Source of the DNA: SHVO01 sp964576515
Lineage (GTDB): Bacteria; Pseudomonadota; Alphaproteobacteria; Rhodospirillales; Rhodospirillaceae
NCBI GenBank assembly: GCA_964576515.1
Contig: CAZNUW010000008.1
Coordinates: 1-64,000, forward strand
Direction: 5' to 3'
DNA length: 64,000 nucleotides
Numbering within the stretch: the first letter of the stretch is position 1; each line of letters opens with the position of its first letter. Below the pieces are notes generated by a model. The model made no database searches. It was not told where the DNA came from and was given only the letters and a program-made list of their open reading frames with translations. The translations under genes were made by a program, and so were the position numbers. Of the stretch, positions 36,374 through 43,876 are shown piece after piece.

Positions 36374-37482
36374 GCGGACAGAAACCGGACGCCTATTCCG
36401 CCGCGGGCGTCGACTACACCAAGATCGATCCCCTCAAGATTTCCGCGCAGAAGGCCGCCAAGCGCACGGCCGCGCATCTGGGGCGTTTCGGGTTCACTGA
36501 GATCGAAGAATCCCGCGGCGAGTCCGCCTATCTTGTGGATATGGGCGACATCATTGTCGCCTCGATCACGGAATGCCTGGGCACGAAGGTTCTGATCGCC
36601 GACCCAATGCGCGCGATCACGGGCCGCACCTATTTCGACTCCCTCGCCCAAGACACCCTGGCGATGGCGGTGAACGACATCATCACCGTCGGCGCGACGC
36701 CGGTGAGCGTGCATGCGTACTGGGCCGCCGGCGGCAGCGATTGGTTTTCCGACGCCCAACGTTCCGAGGATCTCGTGCGCGGCTGGGAAAAAGCCTGCAA
36801 CATCTGCGGCGTGAGTTGGGGCGGCGGCGAAACGCCGAGCCTGGGCGGGGTCGTCATGCCGGGCACCATCGATCTGGCGGCGTCATGCGTCGGCGTGATC
36901 CGGCAGCGCGAGCGGCTTTCCCTGGGCGACAAGCTCGCCGCGGGCAATGCGATCGTGATTCTCGCGTCCAGCGGCATTCATGCCAACGGCGTTTCGCTGG
37001 CCCGCAAGACGGCCGCCGAGACGAAAGACGGCTACAGCGCCAAGCTGAGCGACGGACGTTTGTTCGGAGACGCGCTGCTCGATCCGACGGTGTTGTATTC
37101 TCCAGTCACCGAAGCGCTGTTCGCCGCCGGGATCATCCCGACCTACTGCGCCAACATCACCGGCCACGGCTGGCGTAAAGTGATGCGCCATCCGGCCCAG
37201 TTCACCTATCGCTTCCATACGCTGCCGCCGGTGCCGCCGGTGCTTTCGTACTTGAGCGACGCCGCCGAACTGAGCCCGACCGACGCCTACGGCACGTTCA
37301 ACATGGGCGCGGGTTTCGCGATCTTCGTCGATGCGGCACAGGCCGAGGCGACGGCGGAGACGGCGCGGAAGGCCGGTGTTGACGCGTGGGTGGCGGGTAC
37401 GGTTGAGGCGGGTCCGAAACGCGTGGCGATCGACCCGATCAACGTCGCCTTCTCAGGCGAGGAACTACAGCTTCGCGCCTAA
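36370..37482 (+). CDS. divergent PurM-family (AIR synthetase-like) protein
   Basis: 370 residues, two-domain PurM fold. YSAAGVDYTKIDPLK at the N-terminus, AMAVNDIITVGATPVSVHAYW, GVSWGGGETPSLGGVV and SSGIHANGVSLARK line up with conserved PurM blocks. The usual VSGTDGVGTK loop is replaced by ASITECLGTK and the MPG(M/Y) region is altered. It probably makes aminoimidazole ribonucleotide from FGAM (EC 6.3.3.1), as no other purM is seen and purN is 3 kb away. A different PurM-superfamily reaction cannot be excluded. It follows a canonical purM remnant. Confidence 0.75.
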   Translation: MSGQKPDAYSAAGVDYTKIDPLKISAQKAAKRTAAHLGRFGFTEIEESRGESAYLVDMGDIIVASITECLGTKVLIADPMRAITGRTYFDSLAQDTLAMAVNDIITVGATPVSVHAYWAAGGSDWFSDAQRSEDLVRGWEKACNICGVSWGGGETPSLGGVVMPGTIDLAASCVGVIRQRERLSLGDKLAAGNAIVILASSGIHANGVSLARKTAAETKDGYSAKLSDGRLFGDALLDPTVLYSPVTEALFAAGIIPTYCANITGHGWRKVMRHPAQFTYRFHTLPPVPPVLSYLSDAAELSPTDAYGTFNMGAGFAIFVDAAQAEATAETARKAGVDAWVAGTVEAGPKRVAIDPINVAFSGEELQLRA

Positions 37483-37514
37483 CGACGAACCGGCTTCGCT
37501 CGCTTCACGAGACC

Positions 37515-38117
37515 TCATCTGACCTTACACGCCACCTCCGTATGGCGCGCGAGGTATTGCTGATGATACTCCTCGGCGTAATAGAACGCGCCTGCGATAC
37601 GAATCTCGGTTCTCACGATCTTATTAGACGCCGCAAGGGCCGCGCCAAGAGCCGCTTTCGCCGTCGTAGCAGCCTCGCGTTGCCGCGCATTCAAGACAAA
37701 GATCGCCGAGCGATACTGCGCGCCGACGTCGATCCCTTGCCGCATGAACTGGGTCGGATCGTGATGGGTCCAGAAAATCTCCAGAAGCCGGTCGTATCGC
37801 GTTTGGCGCGGATCGAAAACAACGCGAACGACCTCGGCATGCCCGGTTTTTCCGGTACAGACCTCCTCGTAAGTCGGATTCTCCGTGAAGCCGCCGCTAT
37901 AACCAACATGGGTCGAATAAACGCCTTCGGTTTCCCAAAAAGTCTGCTCGGCTCCCCAGAAACATCCCATGCCGAACATGGCGACGTCCATCTCGCGCGG
38001 AAACGGCGGTACGATGCGATTCCTGTTTACGTAGTGAAATTTTCCCACGGCCAACGGCTCGCTTCGGCCGCGAAGCGCCGTCGTCCGGGTCGGCATCGTC
38101 GTCAGAGAAACAACCAT
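37515..38117 (-). CDS. msrA: peptide-methionine (S)-S-oxide reductase
   Basis: 200 residues. The nucleophilic Cys52 lies in MFGMGCFWGAEQTFW, and the substrate pocket residues follow in GYSGGFTENPTYEEV and GHAEVVRVVFDP. Cys197 near the end (EVACKVR) is the likely resolving cysteine. It repairs oxidised methionine with thioredoxin. A 50-residue N-terminal extension precedes the domain without a convincing signal peptide. It follows the yciI gene by 31 bases on the same strand. Confidence 0.93.
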   Translation of the reverse strand: MVVSLTTMPTRTTALRGRSEPLAVGKFHYVNRNRIVPPFPREMDVAMFGMGCFWGAEQTFWETEGVYSTHVGYSGGFTENPTYEEVCTGKTGHAEVVRVVFDPRQTRYDRLLEIFWTHHDPTQFMRQGIDVGAQYRSAIFVLNARQREAATTAKAALGAALAASNKIVRTEIRIAGAFYYAEEYHQQYLARHTEVACKVR

Positions 38118-38148
38118 TCAAACCTCAATAATGCCGTGGTGAACCTGT

Positions 38149-38442
38149 CTACGCACGCGGCGCGGCGGGATAGACTTGCCGCGTCGGTTGAATGACAACG
38201 CGCTCAAAGAGCCCGCCGATCCGGTAGGGGTCCGCGTCGGAAAATCTTTGTGCGTCGTCCAACGCCGCAAATTCACCGATGATGATCGATCCATGAGCGG
38301 TATTTGAATCCGGCGACAACATCGGACCCGCAAAAGCCAAGGTTACACCGGTCTTCTCGATCCACTCGAGATGAGCGGGACGGAGAAGTTGGCGCAACCC
38401 GGCATGGCCGGGTTTGTCGAAACACAGCAGCGAAATGAGCAT
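38149..38442 (-). CDS. YciI-family protein
   Basis: 97 residues. The reading MLISLLCFDKPGHAGLRQLLRPAHLEWI has the conserved YciI His and Asp positions (RPAHLEWIE, later FSDADPYRIGGLFERV). YciI proteins have a ferredoxin-like fold related to muconolactone isomerase. Their enzymatic role is mostly unknown. The start at 38442 is supported by AGGAAA eight bases upstream. A longer start at 38496 lacks such a site. It is probably cotranscribed with msrA. Confidence 0.85.
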   Translation of the reverse strand: MLISLLCFDKPGHAGLRQLLRPAHLEWIEKTGVTLAFAGPMLSPDSNTAHGSIIIGEFAALDDAQRFSDADPYRIGGLFERVVIQPTRQVYPAAPRA

Positions 38443-38707
38443 GGTCGTTTCCTGGAACATTTGCGGTTGGGGCAAAGACTCTTTCGCAGCTCCCATGTGC
38501 TACCCGCGGGTTCGTCAACGTTCGCACTTCGTTCGATATGAGATGGATAGCTGGTATGCAGTGATGGCATATCGAGGACCAATTGGAGAACGTTCCACCG
38601 TGCTCCCGGAATCACGCGCGTTGCGCGCGATCCGAGCGCCGCGGCCCTCCAACCGCGGACGCCGCTCGCAACGCGTCGCTTCACGATCGTCGCGCAACCG
38701 TGATCGG

Positions 38708-39439
38708 TCACATCACAGACTCCCAGCCGCTGCTTGGACGCGGATGCACGCCGCTTCCATGGACGGCGATGGACGCCAACGGCGGAGCGTGGCGGACCTC
38801 GTCCGTTAGGGCGTCAAGCACGATCGTCTTGTCGTCCCAGCGCACGTCACGCACAGCCTTCACCGACATGAGAACGTCGTGCGCCGTCCACCAATGGCTC
38901 CAACGAATAAGCAGATGCGTAAGACGCCAGCCATCGTCGTCGACGATAAAATCATGCAGCTTGCCAAGCGCGCCGTTGCTTTCAGCGACGCCATACCCCG
39001 CGATTTCCACAAAGCTGCGCAAGTGAGGGTCCATCCTCCCGCGCGCCGGACCGTCGTCACCGATGCGTTGCAAGATGGGAAAGATATTCGGATCCATCGA
39101 GAGGGCGATCGCAGGAAAGCTTTCCAAACCATCCGCCGCGAACGCGACGGCGCGCGACGTCATCTGCATAGCAACCGGTGGGTCGTCCGCGACATCACGT
39201 CCATGAACGACGCCATCGATCGACCAGGACGTAGGGAACCGTTGAGACCCTTCGTCGGGTTTCGTGAACGCCGAGGGCGGCACAAGGACTTTGTGCGGAT
39301 GCATCCACGTTCCAACCTCGACGACAAACCAGCGGATGCGCCAAGTCCGGTCATCTATGAGCGCGTCGGTAATCCGGCCGCATCGCGCGTTGCCGGCGTA
39401 AACATCGAACTCTCTCAGCGAAGAAACGCTCCACAGCAT
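38708..39439 (-). CDS. protein with two PRC-barrel domains
   Basis: 243 residues. The first PRC-barrel covers about 3-75 (WSVSSLREFDVYAGNARCGRITDALIDD, then VLVPPSAF) and the second about 150-225 (GYGVAESNGALGKLHDFIVDDDGWRLTHLLIR, then VLMSVKAVRDV). Such tandem proteins occur in alphaproteobacteria and are often stress-associated, with no defined function. AGGAG ahead of the ATG at 39439 fixes the start. It is divergent from lysR with 119 AT-rich bases between them, and 265 bases without a gene separate it from yciI. Confidence 0.82.
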   Translation of the reverse strand: MLWSVSSLREFDVYAGNARCGRITDALIDDRTWRIRWFVVEVGTWMHPHKVLVPPSAFTKPDEGSQRFPTSWSIDGVVHGRDVADDPPVAMQMTSRAVAFAADGLESFPAIALSMDPNIFPILQRIGDDGPARGRMDPHLRSFVEIAGYGVAESNGALGKLHDFIVDDDGWRLTHLLIRWSHWWTAHDVLMSVKAVRDVRWDDKTIVLDALTDEVRHAPPLASIAVHGSGVHPRPSSGWESVM

Positions 39440-39493
39440 GACGTTCTCCTTTCTCCCGGATGACGAGGAAAGCGTCTCACGCCCCTTCATATT

Positions 39494-39504
39494 TGACTAA
39501 GTCA
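39494..39504. promoter_or_regulatory. palindrome in the lysR-PRC intergenic region, candidate LysR operator
   Basis: TGACTAAGTCA is a perfect odd palindrome inside an AT-rich stretch between the divergent PRC-barrel gene (start 39439) and lysR (start 39559). LysR-type regulators usually bind dyads in the gap to a divergent target. The match to the T-N11-A rule is loose. Confidence 0.35.
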
Positions 39505-39558
39505 TATTATTTTCGAATAAATACACAATTTATCATTTCATTTGGAAAGAGCGCTCCA

Positions 39559-40482
39559 ATGGACATCACGCTGGCACGGACCTTCCTTGAGGTGGTCGCT
39601 TGCGGCAGTTTCATCGTCGCGAGCGAGCGTTTGCACGTTACACAAACGGCGGTGAGCTCACGTATCAGAGCGCTGGAGTCTCATCTCGGCCGGAGATTGT
39701 TCGTTCGCAACAAGGCCGGCGCCAAACTGACGCCGGCCGGCGAACGCTTCCGGAAGTTCGCGATTACACTGGTACAGGTCTGGGAGCGAGCCCGACATCA
39801 AGTCGCCTTGCCGACGGGGCGCTCCGACGTCATCGGCGTCGGCGCAGATCTCAGTTTGTGGACCCCTGTCATGGCAAATTGGTTGATCTGGATGCACAGC
39901 GCGTGCCCACAAGTCGCCGTGCGCGTCGATGTCGATCTGCCCGCACGCCTCTTGGATGGTCTTCTCAATGGCTCGCTTGACGTCGCCGTCCTCTACGGGC
40001 TGCCGACCAGTCCCGAATTTGTGTCGGAACTGCTGACGGATGAGAAGCTTGTGATGGTGACTTCGGCGCGCGACGGGATATTCGATCCGTCGCGTTATGT
40101 TCATGTGGATTGGGGCACAAGTTTCAGGGCAAATTTCGAGAACGCATTTCCGGACGCGGGCCTACCCAGCACGACGATCTCGCTAGGCCCATTGGCCCTC
40201 GCTCATGTATTGGCCGTAGGAGGGTGCGGGTACTTCCGACTACGCGCCGTACAAGAGCACATTCGGGAAAAGCGATTGAGGCTCGTCAAAGACGCGCCCG
40301 AGTTCTCCTACTCCATCCACGCCGTCTATTCTCGCAAGAACGAGAGCCCGGTTTTGGACCAGGTGCGCCATGGATTGCGACTGAGCGCGACAAGCGAAGA
40401 GGAGCCGCCCCGACATCACAGCGCCAATCCCGCACGGCGGCAGGCCGAAGGAAAGCCTAGGAAGAGAGAAATCAGGCGCTGA
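39559..40482 (+). CDS. LysR-type transcriptional regulator
   Basis: 307 residues. The helix-turn-helix is typical: LARTFLEVVACGSFIVASERLHVTQTAVSSRIRALESHLGRRLFVR (5-50). It is followed by an effector-binding domain with DVAVLYGLP and a C-terminal GCGYFRLRAVQEHI in place of the common GIGYLP. The last 35 residues are highly charged and look nonconserved. The divergent PRC-barrel-yciI-msrA genes are the likely targets. The effector is unknown. The start at 39559 puts the helix-turn-helix at its normal position. Confidence 0.88.
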   Translation: MDITLARTFLEVVACGSFIVASERLHVTQTAVSSRIRALESHLGRRLFVRNKAGAKLTPAGERFRKFAITLVQVWERARHQVALPTGRSDVIGVGADLSLWTPVMANWLIWMHSACPQVAVRVDVDLPARLLDGLLNGSLDVAVLYGLPTSPEFVSELLTDEKLVMVTSARDGIFDPSRYVHVDWGTSFRANFENAFPDAGLPSTTISLGPLALAHVLAVGGCGYFRLRAVQEHIREKRLRLVKDAPEFSYSIHAVYSRKNESPVLDQVRHGLRLSATSEEEPPRHHSANPARRQAEGKPRKREIRR

Positions 40483-40517
40483 AGCCTCATAAACGTAAAA
40501 GCGCGGAGCCGCATAAC

Positions 40518-40612
40518 GAACGGTGCATGGTGAAGAGCGGCGGCTCTTCGTCCGGCGGGGTTAAATCGGGTTATACCGGCCATGCACCGTTGGGGACCGT
40601 CATGACAGTCCC
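40518..40612. repeat. nested palindromic element (candidate structured RNA or mobile repeat)
   Basis: An outer stem pairs AACGGTGCATGG (40519-40530) with CCATGCACCGTT (40580-40591). Inside are a perfect hairpin GAAGAGC/GCTCTTC (40532-40549) and a CCGG/CCGG pair closing a GGGTTA-rich loop. Directly after it, GGGACCGTCATGACAGTCCC (40593-40612) is a nearly perfect 20-base palindrome. The element lies between the convergent ends of lysR and purN. No T-run marks it as a terminator, and it does not fold as a tRNA. Confidence 0.55.
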
Positions 40613-40698
40613 ATAAGGCGCCTGCGGCGACAAACGTATAAAATTGTATTTATTCGACGCTTTTCGTGACGTCATTCACGTCCGCGGCGCGCCCCGGT

Positions 40699-41325
40699 TC
40701 AGGCGCGGAGACGATCCAGGTCGATCTCGCGCGCGACAATCTTGCGCAAGACTTCAGGATAGAGCGCCTGTTCGCTTGCCTGCACACGGGCGGCGAGAGT
40801 CGCGGGCGTGTCGCCGGCTTCCACAGAAACTTTTGCCTGAGCGACCACATCACCATGGTCGTACTGATCGTCCACAAGATGGATGGTTGCGCCGGTTTCA
40901 CGCTCGCCCGCCTTCAAGACGGCCTCGTGCACATGCGCGCCGTACATGCCCTGCCCGCCGAATTTCGGAAGCAACGCCGGATGCACGTTCAAGATACGCC
41001 GGTGATAGGCTTTGAGCGTCGCCGATCCCAGCTTGCGCATGTAGCCAGCCAGGACAACGAGGTCCGCGCCGTGCGCCTTTAGCGCTTCGGCGATCGCGGC
41101 GTCGGCGGCCGCATCCGAGCCCGTGACTTTCGCACTGATATGCGCCCACGGCACAGCGTTCTCCTGGGCCCAGGCAATGGCGGAGCTATCACGGTTATTG
41201 CTGATGAGGACCGCAGGTTCGGCGTCGAGCGTTCCGCCGCGGCACGCCGCAACGATGGCGCGCATATTCGTCCCGTTGTGGGACGCAAGAAAACCGATGC
41301 GCGGGACGGCGGGCAGCGCGGTCAT
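40699..41325 (-). CDS. purN: phosphoribosylglycinamide formyltransferase
   Basis: 208 residues. PurN transfers the formyl group of 10-formyltetrahydrofolate to GAR in purine synthesis (EC 2.1.2.2). Landmarks are GFLASHNGTNMRAIVAAC, VLAGYMRKLGSATLKAY, the catalytic region ILNVHPALLPKFGGQGMYG with HVHEAVLKAGERETGATIH and the Asp of DDQYDHGDVVAQ. It lies 26 bases after ndk on the same strand. Normally purN is next to purM. Here a 3-kb accessory patch separates them. Confidence 0.94.
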   Translation of the reverse strand: MTALPAVPRIGFLASHNGTNMRAIVAACRGGTLDAEPAVLISNNRDSSAIAWAQENAVPWAHISAKVTGSDAAADAAIAEALKAHGADLVVLAGYMRKLGSATLKAYHRRILNVHPALLPKFGGQGMYGAHVHEAVLKAGERETGATIHLVDDQYDHGDVVAQAKVSVEAGDTPATLAARVQASEQALYPEVLRKIVAREIDLDRLRA

Positions 41326-41351
41326 GATGCGTGCCCGCCGTTCCGTAATCG

Positions 41352-41774
41352 TTAGCCGACGATTTCGATGCCGGAGAAGAAGAACGCGATTTCGATCGCG
41401 GCGTTCTCCGGCGAGTCAGAACCGTGGACGGAGTTGGCTTCGATGGATTCCGCGTGGACCTTGCGAATGGTGCCTTCGGCGGCGTTCGCCGGATTGGTGG
41501 CGCCCATGATTTCGCGATTGCGGGCGACCGCGTTCTCGCCTTCGAGAACCTGCGCGACGATCGGGCCCGAGATCATGAAATTGCACAGATCGTTGAAGAA
41601 CGGACGTTCCTTATGGACGCCGTAGAAGGCTTCGGCTTGCGCGCGGGACAACTGCAGACGCTTCTGCGCGACGATGCGCAGGCCGCCCTGCTCCAGCATC
41701 GCATTGATGGCGCCGGTCAGGTTGCGGCGCGTGGCGTCGGGCTTAATGATCGAGAAGGTGCGTTGAATGGCCAT
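41352..41774 (-). CDS. ndk: nucleoside diphosphate kinase
   Basis: 140 residues. It transfers the gamma-phosphate between nucleoside triphosphates and diphosphates through phospho-His117 (NSVHGSDSPENA). RTFSIIKPDATRRNL, ERPFFNDL and MGATNPANAAEGTIR are the conserved nucleotide-binding blocks. It is the first gene of an ndk-purN unit, with both enzymes serving nucleotide synthesis. Confidence 0.96.
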   Translation of the reverse strand: MAIQRTFSIIKPDATRRNLTGAINAMLEQGGLRIVAQKRLQLSRAQAEAFYGVHKERPFFNDLCNFMISGPIVAQVLEGENAVARNREIMGATNPANAAEGTIRKVHAESIEANSVHGSDSPENAAIEIAFFFSGIEIVG

Positions 41775-41884
41775 GGCGTTCCGTATCGCTCCAGAGGTGA
41801 TGTTAGGAAAATGAACCGAAATTTGCGCGGTTTATAGACAAGTGCGCCCGCCTGCGCAACCGAAGCCCACCCACCAGCTAACCC

Positions 41885-42301
41885 TCAGTTAAGAGGGGCT
41901 TTTCGCGCCGGTTCGGCGACCCGCGGATCGACCTGGGCGGGGCCGGCCTGGTGATGGACCATCGCCCAGAGGGAACCGGCCCGGACAAACACATTGGTTG
42001 CGGCGAGAAATTCGACACGCGACGCCATCACCAGCTTTTCAACGCACATGACCAAAGCCACGTCGCCGCGCACCTGAACCTTCTCGGCATGGCACGTGAT
42101 CCGCGGCGATTCCGGATTACCCATAATGGCCTGCCAACTCCGCAAGACCGCATCGCGCCCGACGATGGCCACGCGTCCCGGGTGGATGCAACTGACCGCC
42201 TTGTCTTTGGCCCACACCTCGTCCATCGCGCCCGCGTCGCGCGCGGAGAACGCCGCATAGAACGCGGTATTGGCGAACAGGATGGCGTCATGCTCGGACA
42301 T
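41885..42301 (-). CDS. NTF2-like (SnoaL_3) domain protein
   Basis: 138 residues. ILFANTAFYAAFSARDAGAMDEVWA, followed by CIHPGRVAIVGRDAVLRSWQAIM, is the pattern of the SnoaL_3/calcium-calmodulin kinase-association-like family, a cone-shaped fold with a ligand pocket. The enzyme activity, if any, is unknown. The ATG at 42301 is chosen because the frame upstream lies in the leader of a divergent esterase gene that starts 51 bases away. Confidence 0.8.
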   Translation of the reverse strand: MSEHDAILFANTAFYAAFSARDAGAMDEVWAKDKAVSCIHPGRVAIVGRDAVLRSWQAIMGNPESPRITCHAEKVQVRGDVALVMCVEKLVMASRVEFLAATNVFVRAGSLWAMVHHQAGPAQVDPRVAEPARKAPLN

Positions 42302-42352
42302 CTTGTAGAGGATAAGACTGTTCTGTACCGCGAGGAAGCGCGAGGTTGTTTC

Positions 42353-43057
42353 ATGGCGAATATCGATGCACTTCAAGGCCCCACCCACGCGCCGGCGTCC
42401 GGTAAGGCGCCAACGGCGGCGGTGGTGCTGGTGCATGGCTACGGCGCCAGCGGCGACGACCTGATCGGCCTTGCCCCGTTTTTCGCGCAAGCCCTGCCCG
42501 AGGCGATCTTCTATTCGCCGAACGCGCCCGATCCCTGGGAAGGCGGCGCCTTGGGCGGGCGGCAATGGTACAGTCTTGCCGGCTTCGATCCCGAGGCCAT
42601 CAAACGCGATCCCTTGCGCATGGGCGACACCTTCCGCGCCATGAACGAGCGCGTCGTGAAGGCCGCCGTCCGTCTCGATTTGTTCATCGACCAAATCATT
42701 GCCGCGCACGATCTCGCGCCGGAACGCGTCGCCTTCCTCGGTTTTTCACAAGGCACGATCATGAGCCTGCACGTCGGCCTGCGCCGCGCGCAACAAATCG
42801 GCGCGATCCTTGGGTTTTCGGGGGCGCTCAGCGCGGCCGACAAACTCGCCGGCGAGATCAAAACCAAACCGCCGGTCGCGTTGGTTCACGGCGCCGCCGA
42901 TCCGGTGATCCCGGCGCAAGCAACGGTCGAGACCGAGAAAGTCCTGAAAGGGCTGGATGTGCCGTGCCAGTCGATGATCATCCCTGGGCTTCAGCACGGC
43001 ATCGACAATACCGGCGCGCAGTTCGGCGCGACCTTCCTGCGGCAGCACCTGATCTAA
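42353..43057 (+). CDS. carboxylesterase / lysophospholipase-like alpha/beta hydrolase
   Basis: 234 residues of the carboxylesterase II (YpfH/phospholipase-carboxylesterase) type. The oxyanion region is VLVHGYGASGDDL (26-37), the nucleophile Ser132 is in FLGFSQGTIM, the acid is Asp183 (HGAADPVIP) and the base is His215 (LQHGID). It has no signal peptide and should be cytosolic. Substrates are probably short acyl esters or thioesters, which the sequence does not resolve. It converges with a small membrane-protein gene. Confidence 0.9.
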   Translation: MANIDALQGPTHAPASGKAPTAAVVLVHGYGASGDDLIGLAPFFAQALPEAIFYSPNAPDPWEGGALGGRQWYSLAGFDPEAIKRDPLRMGDTFRAMNERVVKAAVRLDLFIDQIIAAHDLAPERVAFLGFSQGTIMSLHVGLRRAQQIGAILGFSGALSAADKLAGEIKTKPPVALVHGAADPVIPAQATVETEKVLKGLDVPCQSMIIPGLQHGIDNTGAQFGATFLRQHLI

Positions 43058-43062
43058 CGCCT

Positions 43063-43470
43063 TCAGAGTGCCAAGCGGTCGGCCTCTTCATCGTCGTCGC
43101 GCTTGGCTTCCTTGGCCTTGTCCAATTTCTTGAACGCGCCAGGTGTGTGGTTGATCCGCGCCAGGCGTTTTTGACGCTCGCGCTTCTTCTCCTTGCCGCG
43201 GAGCCAGAACAGGACGCCGAGGATCGCGACACCGAGCCCGGCCCAGGGCAAGATTACGGTAATCGATTGTTCAAGTTGCATCTGTGCGCGCACTGACGAG
43301 CGGCACTCGGGCAGATTTCGGCGGCAGGCGTCGCGTTGGGCTTGTTCGGAAGCGGACCGGAACCACGGCAGTTCGATGCCCTGCGTCGGCATGACTTGCG
43401 CCCGCGCTCCGGGCGCGTCCGCAAAGCCCAAGACGAGCACCAACGCAAAAATAAAGCACGTGCGGCTCAT
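43063..43470 (-). CDS. hypothetical single-pass membrane protein
   Basis: 135 residues from the ATG at 43470, which has a GGAAGG site. It starts with a signal peptide (CFIFALVLVLGFADAPGARAQ). A short periplasmic part follows with two cysteines (RDACRRNLPECRSS) that could form a disulfide. Next comes one membrane helix (ILPWAGLGVAILGVLFWLRG) and a very basic then acidic cytoplasmic tail (KEKKRERQKR, RDDDEEAD). I do not recognise a family. The gene ends five bases from the convergent esterase stop. Confidence 0.65.
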   Translation of the reverse strand: MSRTCFIFALVLVLGFADAPGARAQVMPTQGIELPWFRSASEQAQRDACRRNLPECRSSVRAQMQLEQSITVILPWAGLGVAILGVLFWLRGKEKKRERQKRLARINHTPGAFKKLDKAKEAKRDDDEEADRLAL

Positions 43471-43660
43471 CGAGCCTTCCCCACCATTAGTCGCAACCAT
43501 GTGAACAATGTACAGGAATCAAAGACTTCTGCCCAGCATAGCGGCAACGCGCGCAATCGTTGTGCGCAGCAACATTACCAAGTCCGCGCTTCAATCATCC
43601 TCGCGCGCTTTGCTACACTTCGCGTACGACGCCGACATGAACTGTTTGGCAGGACCGCCG

Positions 43661-43762
43661 ATGAACCCATCGCTGTCTCATCGACAGGAATCACAAAAGG
43701 AAGGATCACGAAAGGAGACGGGCACCGCGCGCCACATCGACTGCGGTACAAGTAATGCGTGA
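43661..43762 (+). CDS. possible small ORF ending just before a terminator
   Basis: A 33-codon frame beginning MNPSLSHRQESQKEG, hydrophilic throughout, whose stop lies eight bases before a strong intrinsic terminator. The same frame can be extended back to 43508. I recognise no family. The terminator shows that some + strand transcript ends here, and it could equally be a small RNA containing the near-repeats GGAATCAC and GGATCACG. Confidence 0.25.
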   Translation: MNPSLSHRQESQKEGSRKETGTARHIDCGTSNA

Positions 43763-43770
43763 ATGAACGA

Positions 43771-43797
43771 GGGACCGAAGGGTCCCTTTTTGTTTTT
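43771..43797 (+). terminator. intrinsic terminator upstream of the EF-G-like gene
   Basis: GGGACC, loop GAAG, GGTCCC, then TTTTTGTTTTT. It precedes the EF-G-like gene, so it ends an unidentified upstream transcript and insulates the GTPase gene. Confidence 0.88.
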
Positions 43798-43876
43798 CAG
43801 GCTTAGGATTTTTCAACGACGGGGATCACATCCAAGCGGCCATCTTTCAAGAAATGACTTCAGGGAGGAAGACGCC

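Noticed and set aside
40518..40593. tRNA gene suggested by the GGGGTTAAATC stretch within a closed stem
   Set aside because: The stem lengths do not give a cloverleaf, there is no TTCRA T-loop, and the closing stem is 12 pairs instead of 7.
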